Of a stretch of 64,000 bases of DNA, positions 18,511-25,399 are shown piece by piece. Location of the stretch: positions 124,001-188,000 of the forward strand of contig JADJTI010000001.1 of NCBI GenBank assembly GCA_016711265.1, written 5' to 3'. Position numbers and translations under genes: made by a program. The notes below the pieces were generated by a model. That model searched no databases. It worked only from the letters and a program-made list of their open reading frames with translations, and was not told the origin of the DNA. The DNA comes from Austwickia sp. (GTDB taxonomy: Bacteria > Actinomycetota > Actinomycetes > Actinomycetales > Dermatophilaceae). The first letter of the stretch is position 1; every line of letters starts with the position of its first letter.

Positions 18511-18670
18511 ACATCAGGTTATGAGTTGGGGAAGGGGTGGGCGAACCGGCACCGCAGCCCACAGCACGGCACCCCCCCGGACGCGTCCGCACCTTCGCGC
18601 CGGTGGGGACGGAGTGCAGAGACTGTCCAGGGAGTCCTGTCTTCTGTCGCCGACGTGTTTGAGTACCGCC

Positions 18671-19561
18671 ATGCACGTGCCCGCTCCGAACGAGTCCTCC
18701 GCGCAGGACGTGGCGTTTGCCATCGCCGACCTTGTGGCCCGCGGGGGTGTGGCCGTCCTGTCGGGGGCGGGGATCTCCACCGATTCTGGGATACCCGATT
18801 ATCGAGGTCCGGACGGTCAGCGCCGGGTGCAGCCGATGACCATCGCCGAGTTCCGTCAGGGTCCGGGACAACGCCAGCGCTATTGGGCTCGGGCCTACGT
18901 GGGGTGGGACCGGTTTTGCTCGGCCCGACCCAACGCCTCGCACGTGGCCGTGGTGCAGCTGCAACGGCACGCGTTCGTGGGGACCGTGATAACCCAGAAC
19001 GTCGACGGGTTGCACCAACAAGCCGGTGCGGTCGACGTGATCGAGCTGCACGGTAGCTTGGCGGTCGTCCGGTGCCTGACGTGTGAGCGCCACTACCGAC
19101 GAGCCGAGATTCAGGACCAGCTGTCCGCACTCAACCCCGACTTCGCCGCGCTCACCGGCCGGATGACCGCGGGCTTGCCGGTCATCCAACCCGACGGCGA
19201 TGTCGCGCTCGTGGAGGAGTTGGTCCGACGCTTCCGCCACCCCCGCTGCCCCGGCTGCGGCGGGGACGAGTTGAAGCCCGACGTGGTGTTCTTCGGAGAG
19301 AACGTTCCTCGCGAGCGGGTCGACGCGTGCATGGAGGTGGTCGACACCGCTGCTGCGCTGCTCGTACTCGGCTCGTCCTTGCGGGTGATGTCTGGTCTGC
19401 GATTCGTACGGCGGGCACACGCTCGAGGGATTCCGGTGGCAGCCATCACCCGCGGGCCCACCCGCGGCGACGAACTGATCAGCCATCGGCTGGACGGGGA
19501 CCTCGCCTCAGCGTTGGGCACCCTGGTGTCACGACTGACCGCCGGGGCGCAGCCGGGCTGA
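18671..19561 (+). CDS. NAD-dependent protein deacylase, sirtuin (Sir2) family
   Basis: Uses NAD+ to remove acetyl or other acyl groups from lysines. Motifs in order: GAGISTDSGIPDYRGPDG (NAD binding, near residue 35), TQNVDGLHQQAG (~108), catalytic His in IELHGSL, two CxxC zinc pairs (CLTC ~137 and CPGC ~196), then DVVFFGENVP and GSSLRVMSGLRF. 296 residues from the ATG at 18671; the frame is open upstream to 18521, but that region is not sirtuin-like and carries low-complexity repeats. It could be a bacterial class II/III sirtuin; substrate range cannot be called. Confidence 0.93.
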   Translation: MHVPAPNESSAQDVAFAIADLVARGGVAVLSGAGISTDSGIPDYRGPDGQRRVQPMTIAEFRQGPGQRQRYWARAYVGWDRFCSARPNASHVAVVQLQRHAFVGTVITQNVDGLHQQAGAVDVIELHGSLAVVRCLTCERHYRRAEIQDQLSALNPDFAALTGRMTAGLPVIQPDGDVALVEELVRRFRHPRCPGCGGDELKPDVVFFGENVPRERVDACMEVVDTAAALLVLGSSLRVMSGLRFVRRAHARGIPVAAITRGPTRGDELISHRLDGDLASALGTLVSRLTAGAQPG

Positions 19562-19584
19562 GGTGCCCTTCCGGGCTCCTCGCA

Positions 19585-19654
19585 CGCACCTTCCGAGGCG
19601 CACCTTCCGAGGCGCACCTTCCGAGACGCACCTTCCGAGACGCACCGTTCGGGA
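19585..19654. repeat. Tandem 14-bp repeat, five units
   Basis: CGCACCTTCCGAGG repeated at 19585, 19599, 19613, 19627 and 19641; the first two are identical, the next two differ by one base, the last is diverged. It fills the gap between the convergent sirtuin and lexA genes. A role in termination or length variation is possible but not shown. Confidence 0.85.
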
Positions 19655-19661
19655 GGGCGTC

Positions 19662-20414
19662 TCAGAGCCGTCGCAGGACCGCCGTCACCTTGCCCAGGAT
19701 GGTGGCCAGCCGCCCATCGATGGGTGGATAGGCGGGATTCGCGGGCATCAGCCATACGTCTTCCCCGACTCGCCGCAGCGTCTTGACCGTGGCCTCGCTC
19801 TCCAACAGCGCCGCGACGATATCGCCGTTCTCCGCGTCGCTCTGCTGCCGCACGACGACCCAATCGCCGTCACAGATGGCGGCCTCGATCATCGAATCGC
19901 CGACTACGTTGAGCAGGAACAGTTCACCCTCACCGACCAGCCGTTTCGGCAGCGGGAAGATGTCCTCGACCGCTTCGTCGGCGAGCACCGGCGTACCGGC
20001 GGCGATGCGACCCAGAACCGGCACGTACGACGGCTGAGGCATCTCCTGCGTCAGGTCGGGGGCCTCCGGGTGCGGCTCCTGGCCGGGGTGCAGCGGTGGG
20101 CGGCGTGTGGTGTTTCCCCGATAACCGGGGGCATTGCTCGGGGTGTCAGGAGAGACGACCTCGAGCGCGCGGGGCCGGTGCGGGTCACGTCGAAGGTATC
20201 CCATCCGCTCGAGCGCGCTCAGGTGGTGCGCCACGCTGCTGGGGCTGGTCAGCCCCACCGCCTTGCCGATCTCGCGCAGGCTGGGGGGATAGCCGCGAGT
20301 GTCGATCGATGAGCGGATCACGTTGAGCACCTTGTGCTGGCGCCAGGTCAGGCCGGCCCGGCCCCGTCGCTCCGGCATCTCTCGAACCCCGTCGGGATCG
20401 TGGGTATCGCTCAT
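19662..20414 (-). CDS. lexA: SOS repressor LexA
   Basis: Represses the SOS regulon and cleaves itself when RecA is activated by DNA damage. 250 residues: winged HTH (TWRQHKVLNVIRSSIDTRGY, PSLREIGKAVGLTSPSSVAH) near 25-75, a Pro-rich linker, the cleavage site with its Ala-Gly bond in GRIAAGTPVLA, catalytic Ser in VVGDSMIEAAI and catalytic Lys in SEATVKTLRR. The ATG at 20414 has AGGGGG 5-6 bases upstream; the open frame continues to 20747 but the extra part is not LexA-like and crosses the control region. Three LexA-type boxes upstream suggest self-regulation and shared control of the divergent LysM gene. Confidence 0.96.
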   Translation of the reverse strand: MSDTHDPDGVREMPERRGRAGLTWRQHKVLNVIRSSIDTRGYPPSLREIGKAVGLTSPSSVAHHLSALERMGYLRRDPHRPRALEVVSPDTPSNAPGYRGNTTRRPPLHPGQEPHPEAPDLTQEMPQPSYVPVLGRIAAGTPVLADEAVEDIFPLPKRLVGEGELFLLNVVGDSMIEAAICDGDWVVVRQQSDAENGDIVAALLESEATVKTLRRVGEDVWLMPANPAYPPIDGRLATILGKVTAVLRRL

Positions 20415-20553
20415 CGGTCCCCCTGCAGTCATGCCTTCCAGCGCCCTGAACTGCGGCGGAAGGGTTGTCGGTGGTGGGTGGTGCACTGACGTCGTGTCCA
20501 GGAATCCGACGCCTCGTATCCCTCTGCGGGACGGCCGCGGTGCGACGGTGCCG

Positions 20554-20569
20554 TGCGACACATGTTCGA
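20554..20569. promoter_or_regulatory. LexA-type box 1 (weak half)
   Basis: TGCGACACATGTTCGA against the actinobacterial palindrome TCGAAC-N4-GTTCGA: right half perfect, 9 of 12 positions in all. It lies 140 bases before the lexA start codon. Confidence 0.5.
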
Positions 20570-20588
20570 TTATCCATGGCCCAGGGCC

Positions 20589-20618
20589 TCGACAGCGCCG
20601 TGAACCTGTGCTCATAAT
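20589..20618 (+). promoter_or_regulatory. Sigma-70-type promoter for the LysM gene
   Basis: TCGACA (20589-20594), 18-base spacer, CATAAT (20613-20618). The -10 box ends on the first base of LexA box 2, so LexA bound there would block the promoter. Confidence 0.55.
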
Positions 20619-20649
20619 CGTACAGCAGTTCGATAGCACGGATGTTCGA
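20618..20649. promoter_or_regulatory. Tandem LexA-type boxes 2 and 3
   Basis: Box 2 TCGTACAGCAGTTCGA (20618-20633) matches 11 of 12 palindrome positions; box 3 TAGCACGGATGTTCGA (20634-20649) matches 10 of 12. They are directly adjacent, on a 16-base pitch, and overlap the -10/+1 region of the LysM gene. Confidence 0.7.
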
Positions 20650-20684
20650 AACGACCCGCGTGTCGCGGCAAGCAGGAGGAAGAC

Positions 20685-21113
20685 ATGAGTGCACTCGTTG
20701 CGTGGGGAACGATCGAGGCCGCTCGCCCGATGCCACGGCTGGCCCATCCGAGCTCACCCAGCTCACCGAGCTCACTCGGCTCGCCCGGCTCAGTGGCGGG
20801 GGTGGGGCGCCTGGCAGATCGGGATAGCTCCCTGCGGCTCACGGCTCGAGGTCGCCTGGTGCGCACCCTCGTGGTCTTCGGTGTGCTGGCGTTCATCGCG
20901 CTGACCCGCTGGGTCCCGGTGAGCTCGGAGGTGCCGTTGGAGGTTCATCACGTCACCGTGGTGCGGCCCGGACAGACGCTGTCTGAGGTGGCTCACGAAC
21001 ACCTGCCATCGTTGCCCGTCCGGGAAGGCGTGACCCGGCTTCAGCTCCTCAACCGACTCACGGCGCCCGAGGTGACGGTGGGGCAATCGCTGGCCATTCC
21101 GGTGGTGCGCTGA
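20685..21113 (+). CDS. LysM-domain membrane protein, probable SOS-induced cell division suppressor
   Basis: 142 residues: a low-complexity N-terminal part (HPSSPSSPSSLGSPGS, encoded by ~9-base repeats), one membrane helix (LVVFGVLAFIALTRWVP, ~64-80) and an extracytoplasmic LysM peptidoglycan-binding domain (VVRPGQTLSEVAHEHLP). AGGAGGA lies 5 bases before the ATG. A small LysM membrane protein divergent from lexA is the place held by Rv2719c in Mycobacterium and by functional counterparts of YneA/DivS, which halt division during SOS. The boxes upstream support SOS control; the division role is inferred from family and place. Confidence 0.8.
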   Translation: MSALVAWGTIEAARPMPRLAHPSSPSSPSSLGSPGSVAGVGRLADRDSSLRLTARGRLVRTLVVFGVLAFIALTRWVPVSSEVPLEVHHVTVVRPGQTLSEVAHEHLPSLPVREGVTRLQLLNRLTAPEVTVGQSLAIPVVR

Positions 21114-21399
21114 GTCGGGCCCGAGGTCGACGTGGCACGGTAGCCGGGTCGACAGTCCGTGACGCGCTCTGCTGCGGTTGGGTGGGTCGAGGGCTCTCGG
21201 GCTGACGTTCCGAGGGCCGGGAGTCCTCTCGCTCAACGCCGGCCGGTGCAAGCGAGGACTCCGCTGTGGGCGATCACGACACGCCGACGTCCATGGGCTC
21301 CGAGCCAGTTATGTCAGTCTGACCTGCGACTCTCGCCGAGCGCGTTGAGTGCGGACCCCAGGCTGTTCCGTTCAACTTGTTGTGTGGGCTCGTGAGACG

Positions 21400-21405
21400 T
21401 AGGCT
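21400..21405 (+). promoter_or_regulatory. Promoter of nrdRJ (TTGTTG-17-TAGGCT)
   Basis: -10 box TAGGCT at 21400-21405 with TTGTTG at 21377-21382, spacer 17. It would give an untranslated leader of about 210 bases. The first NrdR box starts 3 bases after the -10. Confidence 0.5.
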
Positions 21406-21407
21406 CC

Positions 21408-21449
21408 CTACATCTTGGGGTTACAAGGATGTAACTCATCCACATGTAG
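21408..21449. promoter_or_regulatory. Pair of NrdR boxes upstream of nrdRJ
   Basis: Cores CTACATCTTG (21408-21417, full match to CwAnATnTwG) and CCACATGTAG (21440-21449, one mismatch), start to start 32 bases, the three-turn spacing typical of NrdR operators. They lie at and just after the presumed transcript start, so NrdR would repress its own operon. Confidence 0.7.
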
Positions 21450-21623
21450 TCCTCAGGCGCAACGGGCTTTCCCACAAGCCGTCAACAGGATGTCCACACC
21501 CTCGTCCCCAGGCGCCCGGTATCACCGGGCCGGTGGACGGTTGCTGCGGAGTCGGACCTGACGTAGCAACCGCGCAGGCGGCAGGGAGAGTCCCGGAGCC
21601 TGCTCGGCGCGAAAGGAGCCGTG

Positions 21624-22196
21624 ATGCATTGCCCGTTCTGTCGCCACACTGACAGTCGCGTCGTGGACTCACGCACCTCCGATGACGGCACCGCCATTCG
21701 ACGCCGACGACTCTGTCCGGCCTGCCATCGGCGATTCAGCACCATGGAAACGGCGGGGCTGACGGTGATCAAGCGTTCCGGGGCCAGTGAACCCTTCAGC
21801 CGGCACAAGATCATCGTGGGGGTCCGCAAGGCATGTCAGGGCAGGCCCGTGTCGGAGGACGACCTAGCTCTGCTGGCCCAGCGCGTCGAGGAGGCCGTGC
21901 GGGCGGGGGGCCACGCGGAGATCGAGGCCCACGACGTCGGGTTGGCGATCCTGGGGCCACTGCGCCAGCTCGATGAGGTGGCCTACCTCCGGTTCGCCTC
22001 CGTGTACCAATCATTTGATTCATTAGAGGATTTCGAGCAGGCCATCATGGCGCTGCGCGCTGGGGATGAGAAGGTTCTCACCGGCCCGGAGCCGGCCATG
22101 GGTGGGGGTTTGGCGGGCTCACCGCCGGCGCCGTCCGGAGTGGGCGCCGGTCGGGCATCGCAACAGGTATCAGTCGTTCAAGGAGGGGCATCATGA
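21624..22196 (+). CDS. nrdR: Transcriptional repressor NrdR
   Basis: Represses ribonucleotide reductase genes in response to dATP/ATP. Zinc finger from four cysteines (MHCPFC at the N terminus, LCPAC near residue 31), then an ATP-cone domain (VIKRSGASEPFSRHKIIVGV, ~48-135). The last ~40 residues are Gly/Ala/Ser rich and longer than in most homologues. Start ATG at 21624 with AAAGGAG six bases upstream; a GTG directly before it is the alternative. Its stop overlaps the nrdJ ATG by four bases (ATGA). NrdR-type boxes lie upstream. Confidence 0.96.
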   Translation: MHCPFCRHTDSRVVDSRTSDDGTAIRRRRLCPACHRRFSTMETAGLTVIKRSGASEPFSRHKIIVGVRKACQGRPVSEDDLALLAQRVEEAVRAGGHAEIEAHDVGLAILGPLRQLDEVAYLRFASVYQSFDSLEDFEQAIMALRAGDEKVLTGPEPAMGGGLAGSPPAPSGVGAGRASQQVSVVQGGAS

Positions 22197-25081
22197 CGGA
22201 CACCACGGGGGCTCGATCAGCGACCCGACGCCGCGCCCAGCAGGGTGTGCGGGTGGAGAGGATCTTGACGACGGCGGGGGTGCATCCCTATGACGCCGTC
22301 ACCTGGGAACGTCGCGACGTCGTCCAGCAGAACTGGAAGACCGGCGACATCATCTTCGAGCAGCGAGGTGTCGAGTTCCCGGACTTCTGGTCGGTCAATG
22401 CGTCGACCATCGTCACCACGAAGTACTTCCGCGGAGCCCTGGGCAGCGACAAACGTGAGGCGTCGCTGAAAACGTTGATCGACCGCGTTGTGCTGACGTA
22501 CACCGCGGCCGGCAAGAAGCACGGATACTTCGCCACGGACGCAGACGCTGAAATTTTCGAGCACGAGCTCACCCATGCGTTGTTGCATCAGGTGTTCAGC
22601 TTCAACTCCCCAGTGTGGTTCAACGTCGGCACCCCCAGTCCCCAGCAGGTCAGCGCCTGTTTCATCCTCTCGGTCGACGATTCGATGGACTCGATTCTGA
22701 ACTGGTATCGCGAAGAGGGATTCATCTTCAAGGGGGGCTCGGGGGCGGGCCTGAACCTGTCTCGCATCCGCTCCAGCAAGGAACTGTTGTCCTCCGGTGG
22801 GCACGCTTCGGGGCCGGTCAGTTTCATGCGCGGAGCCGACGCCTCGGCCGGAACGATCAAATCCGGCGGAGCCACCCGCCGCGCCGCCAAGATGGTGGTG
22901 CTCGACGTCGATCACCCGGACATCGCGGAATTCGTGACCACCAAGGCGCGTGAAGAGCACAAGATCAGGGCTCTGCGCGATGCCGGCTTCGACATGGATC
23001 TGGGCGGACGCGACATTGTTTCGGTGCAGTACCAGAACGCGAACAACTCCGTGCGCGTTTCCGATGAGTTCATGCGCACTGTGGAGGCCGGTGGTGAATT
23101 CGGCTTGACCTCCCGGTTGAACGGGGAGGTCATCGAGACGATCGACGCCAAGGGGCTCTTCCGCGATATTGCCCAGGCCGCCTGGGAATGTGCGGATCCC
23201 GGTGTCCAATACGACGACACCATCAACGCATGGCACACCAACCCGGAGACCGGCCGGATCACGGCCAGCAACCCGTGCAGCGAGTACATGTCACTGGACA
23301 ACTCCTCGTGCAACTTGGCGTCCCTCAATCTTCTGAAATTCCTCACCCCCGAGGACACCTTCGACGCCACGACGTTTGCGAAGGTAGTTCAGCTCGTCAT
23401 CACGGCGATGGATATTTCGATCTGCTTCGCCGACTTCCCGACCGAATCGATCGGGGAGACGACGCGTGACTACCGCCAGCTGGGGATCGGCTACGCCAAC
23501 CTGGGTGCTCTGCTCATGGCCACCGGCCACGGGTACGACTCCGACGGCGGCCGAGCCCTAGCGGCGGCCATCACCTCGTTGCTGACGGGGGCGGCCTACC
23601 AACGTTCCGCCGAGTTGGCCGGGGTGGTGGGTCCGTACGCCGGGTACGCGCGCAACGCGGAAGCGCACCTGCGCGTCATGCGCAAGCACCAGGCCGCCAA
23701 CGATGTCGTCCGGACCCTGGATGAGATGGACGGCGAGATCCATCGCCAGGCGACGAAGGCCTGGGAGGCGGTGGTGTCCCTCGGTGAGCAGCACGGCTTC
23801 CGCAACGCGCAGGCATCGGTGCTGGCGCCCACCGGGACCATCGGCTTCATGATGGACTGCGACACCACCGGCATCGAGCCGGACTTCTCGTTGGTCAAGT
23901 TCAAGAAGCTGGTCGGTGGCGGGTCCATGCAGATCGTCAATCTGACGATCCCGCGTGCGCTGCGCAAGCTCGGCTACCAGCAGGAGCAGATCGAAGCGGT
24001 CGTCGAGTTCATCGCGGAACACGGCCACGTCATTGATGCGCCGGGCCTGCGGCCCGAGCACTACGAGGTCTTCGATTGTGCAATGGGGACCAGGGCGATC
24101 AGCCCGATGGGTCACGTCCGCATGATGGCGGCCTGCCAGCCCTTCCTCTCCGGGGCGATCAGCAAGACGGTCAACCTGCCGGAATCGGCGAGCGTCGAGG
24201 ACATCGAAGAGGTGTACCTGCAGGGGTGGAAGCTGGGCCTGAAGGCGCTGGCCGTGTACCGCGACAACTGCAAGGTCGGACAGCCCCTGTCGGATGCGAT
24301 GGCTGGCAAGGCCAGCGAGGATGAGCCGGTCAAGGTCGAAAAGGTCATCGAATACCGTCCGGTCCGGCGCAGGCTGCCGAAGCGTCGGATGTCGCAGACC
24401 ACGTCCTTCTCGGTGGGCGGTGCGGAGGGATACCTCACCGCCAGTTCATACCCCGATGACGGGTTGGGGGAGATCTTCCTCAAATTCGGGAAGCAGGGTT
24501 CGACCCTGGCGGGGTTGATGGACGCCTTCTCCCTGGCCGTGTCGGTCGCGCTGCAGTACGGCGTGCCCTTGGAGACCTACGTCGAGAAGTTCACCAACCT
24601 TCGATTCGAGCCGGCGGGGCTGACCGACGACCCGGACGTGCGGATGGCGCAGTCGATCATGGACTACGTGTTCCGGAGGTTGGCTCTAGATTTCCTGGAC
24701 TTCGAGACCCGATCGTTCATGGGCATCTACACGGCGGACGAGCGTGCCCGCCAGCTCGAGACGGGGTCGTATCTGCCGACTGAATCCTCCGGCGGTGAGG
24801 ACGATATCGAGGAGGAGCTGGAGACGTATTCACAGACTGCGGCCACGGTCGAGCGGGCGACGGCGACGGATCGCGCTCGCGCCATGGATATCCGCTCGGG
24901 TTCGGGCGCCGCTGCGGCCCGCGAGGTCGCGGCCGACGTACACTCCTCCGCCGAACTCCTCGAGAGATTCCAGGGCAAGGCCGCGGACGCTCCGATGTGT
25001 CTGACATGTGGCACAAAGATGCGGCCGGCGGGGAGCTGCTACGTCTGCGAAGGGTGCGGCAGCACGTCTGGCTGCAGCTGA
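22193..25081 (+). CDS. nrdJ: Adenosylcobalamin-dependent (class II) ribonucleotide reductase
   Basis: Reduces ribonucleotides with a B12-generated thiyl radical, so it works with or without oxygen. 962 residues, typical for the large actinobacterial NrdJ. Visible parts: FNSPVWFNVG near residue 140, SACFILSVDDSMDSI with the first redox cysteine, GSGAGLNLSRIR, the active-site loop NPCSEYMSLDNSSCNLASLN (~360), and NAQASVLAPTGTIGFMMDCD (~540). The C-terminal tail carries six cysteines in a zinc-ribbon-like pattern (CLTCGTKM, CYVCEGCG) ending in Cys-Ser. Translationally coupled to nrdR. No class I nrd gene is in the window. Confidence 0.97.
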   Translation: MTDTTGARSATRRRAQQGVRVERILTTAGVHPYDAVTWERRDVVQQNWKTGDIIFEQRGVEFPDFWSVNASTIVTTKYFRGALGSDKREASLKTLIDRVVLTYTAAGKKHGYFATDADAEIFEHELTHALLHQVFSFNSPVWFNVGTPSPQQVSACFILSVDDSMDSILNWYREEGFIFKGGSGAGLNLSRIRSSKELLSSGGHASGPVSFMRGADASAGTIKSGGATRRAAKMVVLDVDHPDIAEFVTTKAREEHKIRALRDAGFDMDLGGRDIVSVQYQNANNSVRVSDEFMRTVEAGGEFGLTSRLNGEVIETIDAKGLFRDIAQAAWECADPGVQYDDTINAWHTNPETGRITASNPCSEYMSLDNSSCNLASLNLLKFLTPEDTFDATTFAKVVQLVITAMDISICFADFPTESIGETTRDYRQLGIGYANLGALLMATGHGYDSDGGRALAAAITSLLTGAAYQRSAELAGVVGPYAGYARNAEAHLRVMRKHQAANDVVRTLDEMDGEIHRQATKAWEAVVSLGEQHGFRNAQASVLAPTGTIGFMMDCDTTGIEPDFSLVKFKKLVGGGSMQIVNLTIPRALRKLGYQQEQIEAVVEFIAEHGHVIDAPGLRPEHYEVFDCAMGTRAISPMGHVRMMAACQPFLSGAISKTVNLPESASVEDIEEVYLQGWKLGLKALAVYRDNCKVGQPLSDAMAGKASEDEPVKVEKVIEYRPVRRRLPKRRMSQTTSFSVGGAEGYLTASSYPDDGLGEIFLKFGKQGSTLAGLMDAFSLAVSVALQYGVPLETYVEKFTNLRFEPAGLTDDPDVRMAQSIMDYVFRRLALDFLDFETRSFMGIYTADERARQLETGSYLPTESSGGEDDIEEELETYSQTAATVERATATDRARAMDIRSGSGAAAAREVAADVHSSAELLERFQGKAADAPMCLTCGTKMRPAGSCYVCEGCGSTSGCS

Positions 25082-25399
25082 ACGCTTGGGCCGTTCCGCT
25101 CCAGCCTCGGCCACCCTGGGCAGACTCCGGGCTGTCGCGTGAATGTGGTGTCCCGTCGGTGACGACGGGGCACCACGCTCATGCTTGCCTGCGAGACGGC
25201 CCACGCCACGATGGCGACCGACATCGCGAGGATGGACGATATGCCCGATTTCGCGGGCTGATGGTACCGATGTCGCGCAAATCTGCAGTAGAGACCCGCG
25301 ATTGGCTACGGTTGCCATCCATCCGGACGAGCGCTCAATCGATGTAGGGCCTAGCCTCGGATTCGCTCCAATTTCGCACGACCGAAAGCCGAGGGCACC
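25082..25399. other. 318-base intergenic region before the PTS operon
   Basis: A -10 box TAGCCT at 25352-25357 is the only promoter element I can place; the -35 is poor. No terminator for nrdJ, no operator and no credible short gene were found. Confidence 0.45.

Larger units (their letters stand above)
21114..21623. other. 510-base control region before nrdR, no gene seen
   Basis: Beyond the promoter and NrdR boxes it holds three DnaA-box-like 9-mers: TCATCCACA (21436), TTTCCCACA (21468) and ATGTCCACA (21490). The leader RNA can fold a GGTTGCT/AGCAACC stem near 21540-21570. I looked for a cobalamin riboswitch, expected for a B12-dependent enzyme, and did not find its conserved B12 box. The left 250 bases show nothing. 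Confidence 0.5.

Noticed and set aside
18541..18580. Possible fourth, diverged copy of the stem-loop repeat (minus strand GGTGCCGTGCTGTGGGCTGC)
   Set aside because: The core is partly similar but the arms do not pair in the same way; too weak to list as a member.
21450..21620. Cobalamin riboswitch before nrdRJ
   Set aside because: It would fit the B12-dependent enzyme, but I could not find the conserved B12 box or a matching fold; only ordinary stems are visible.
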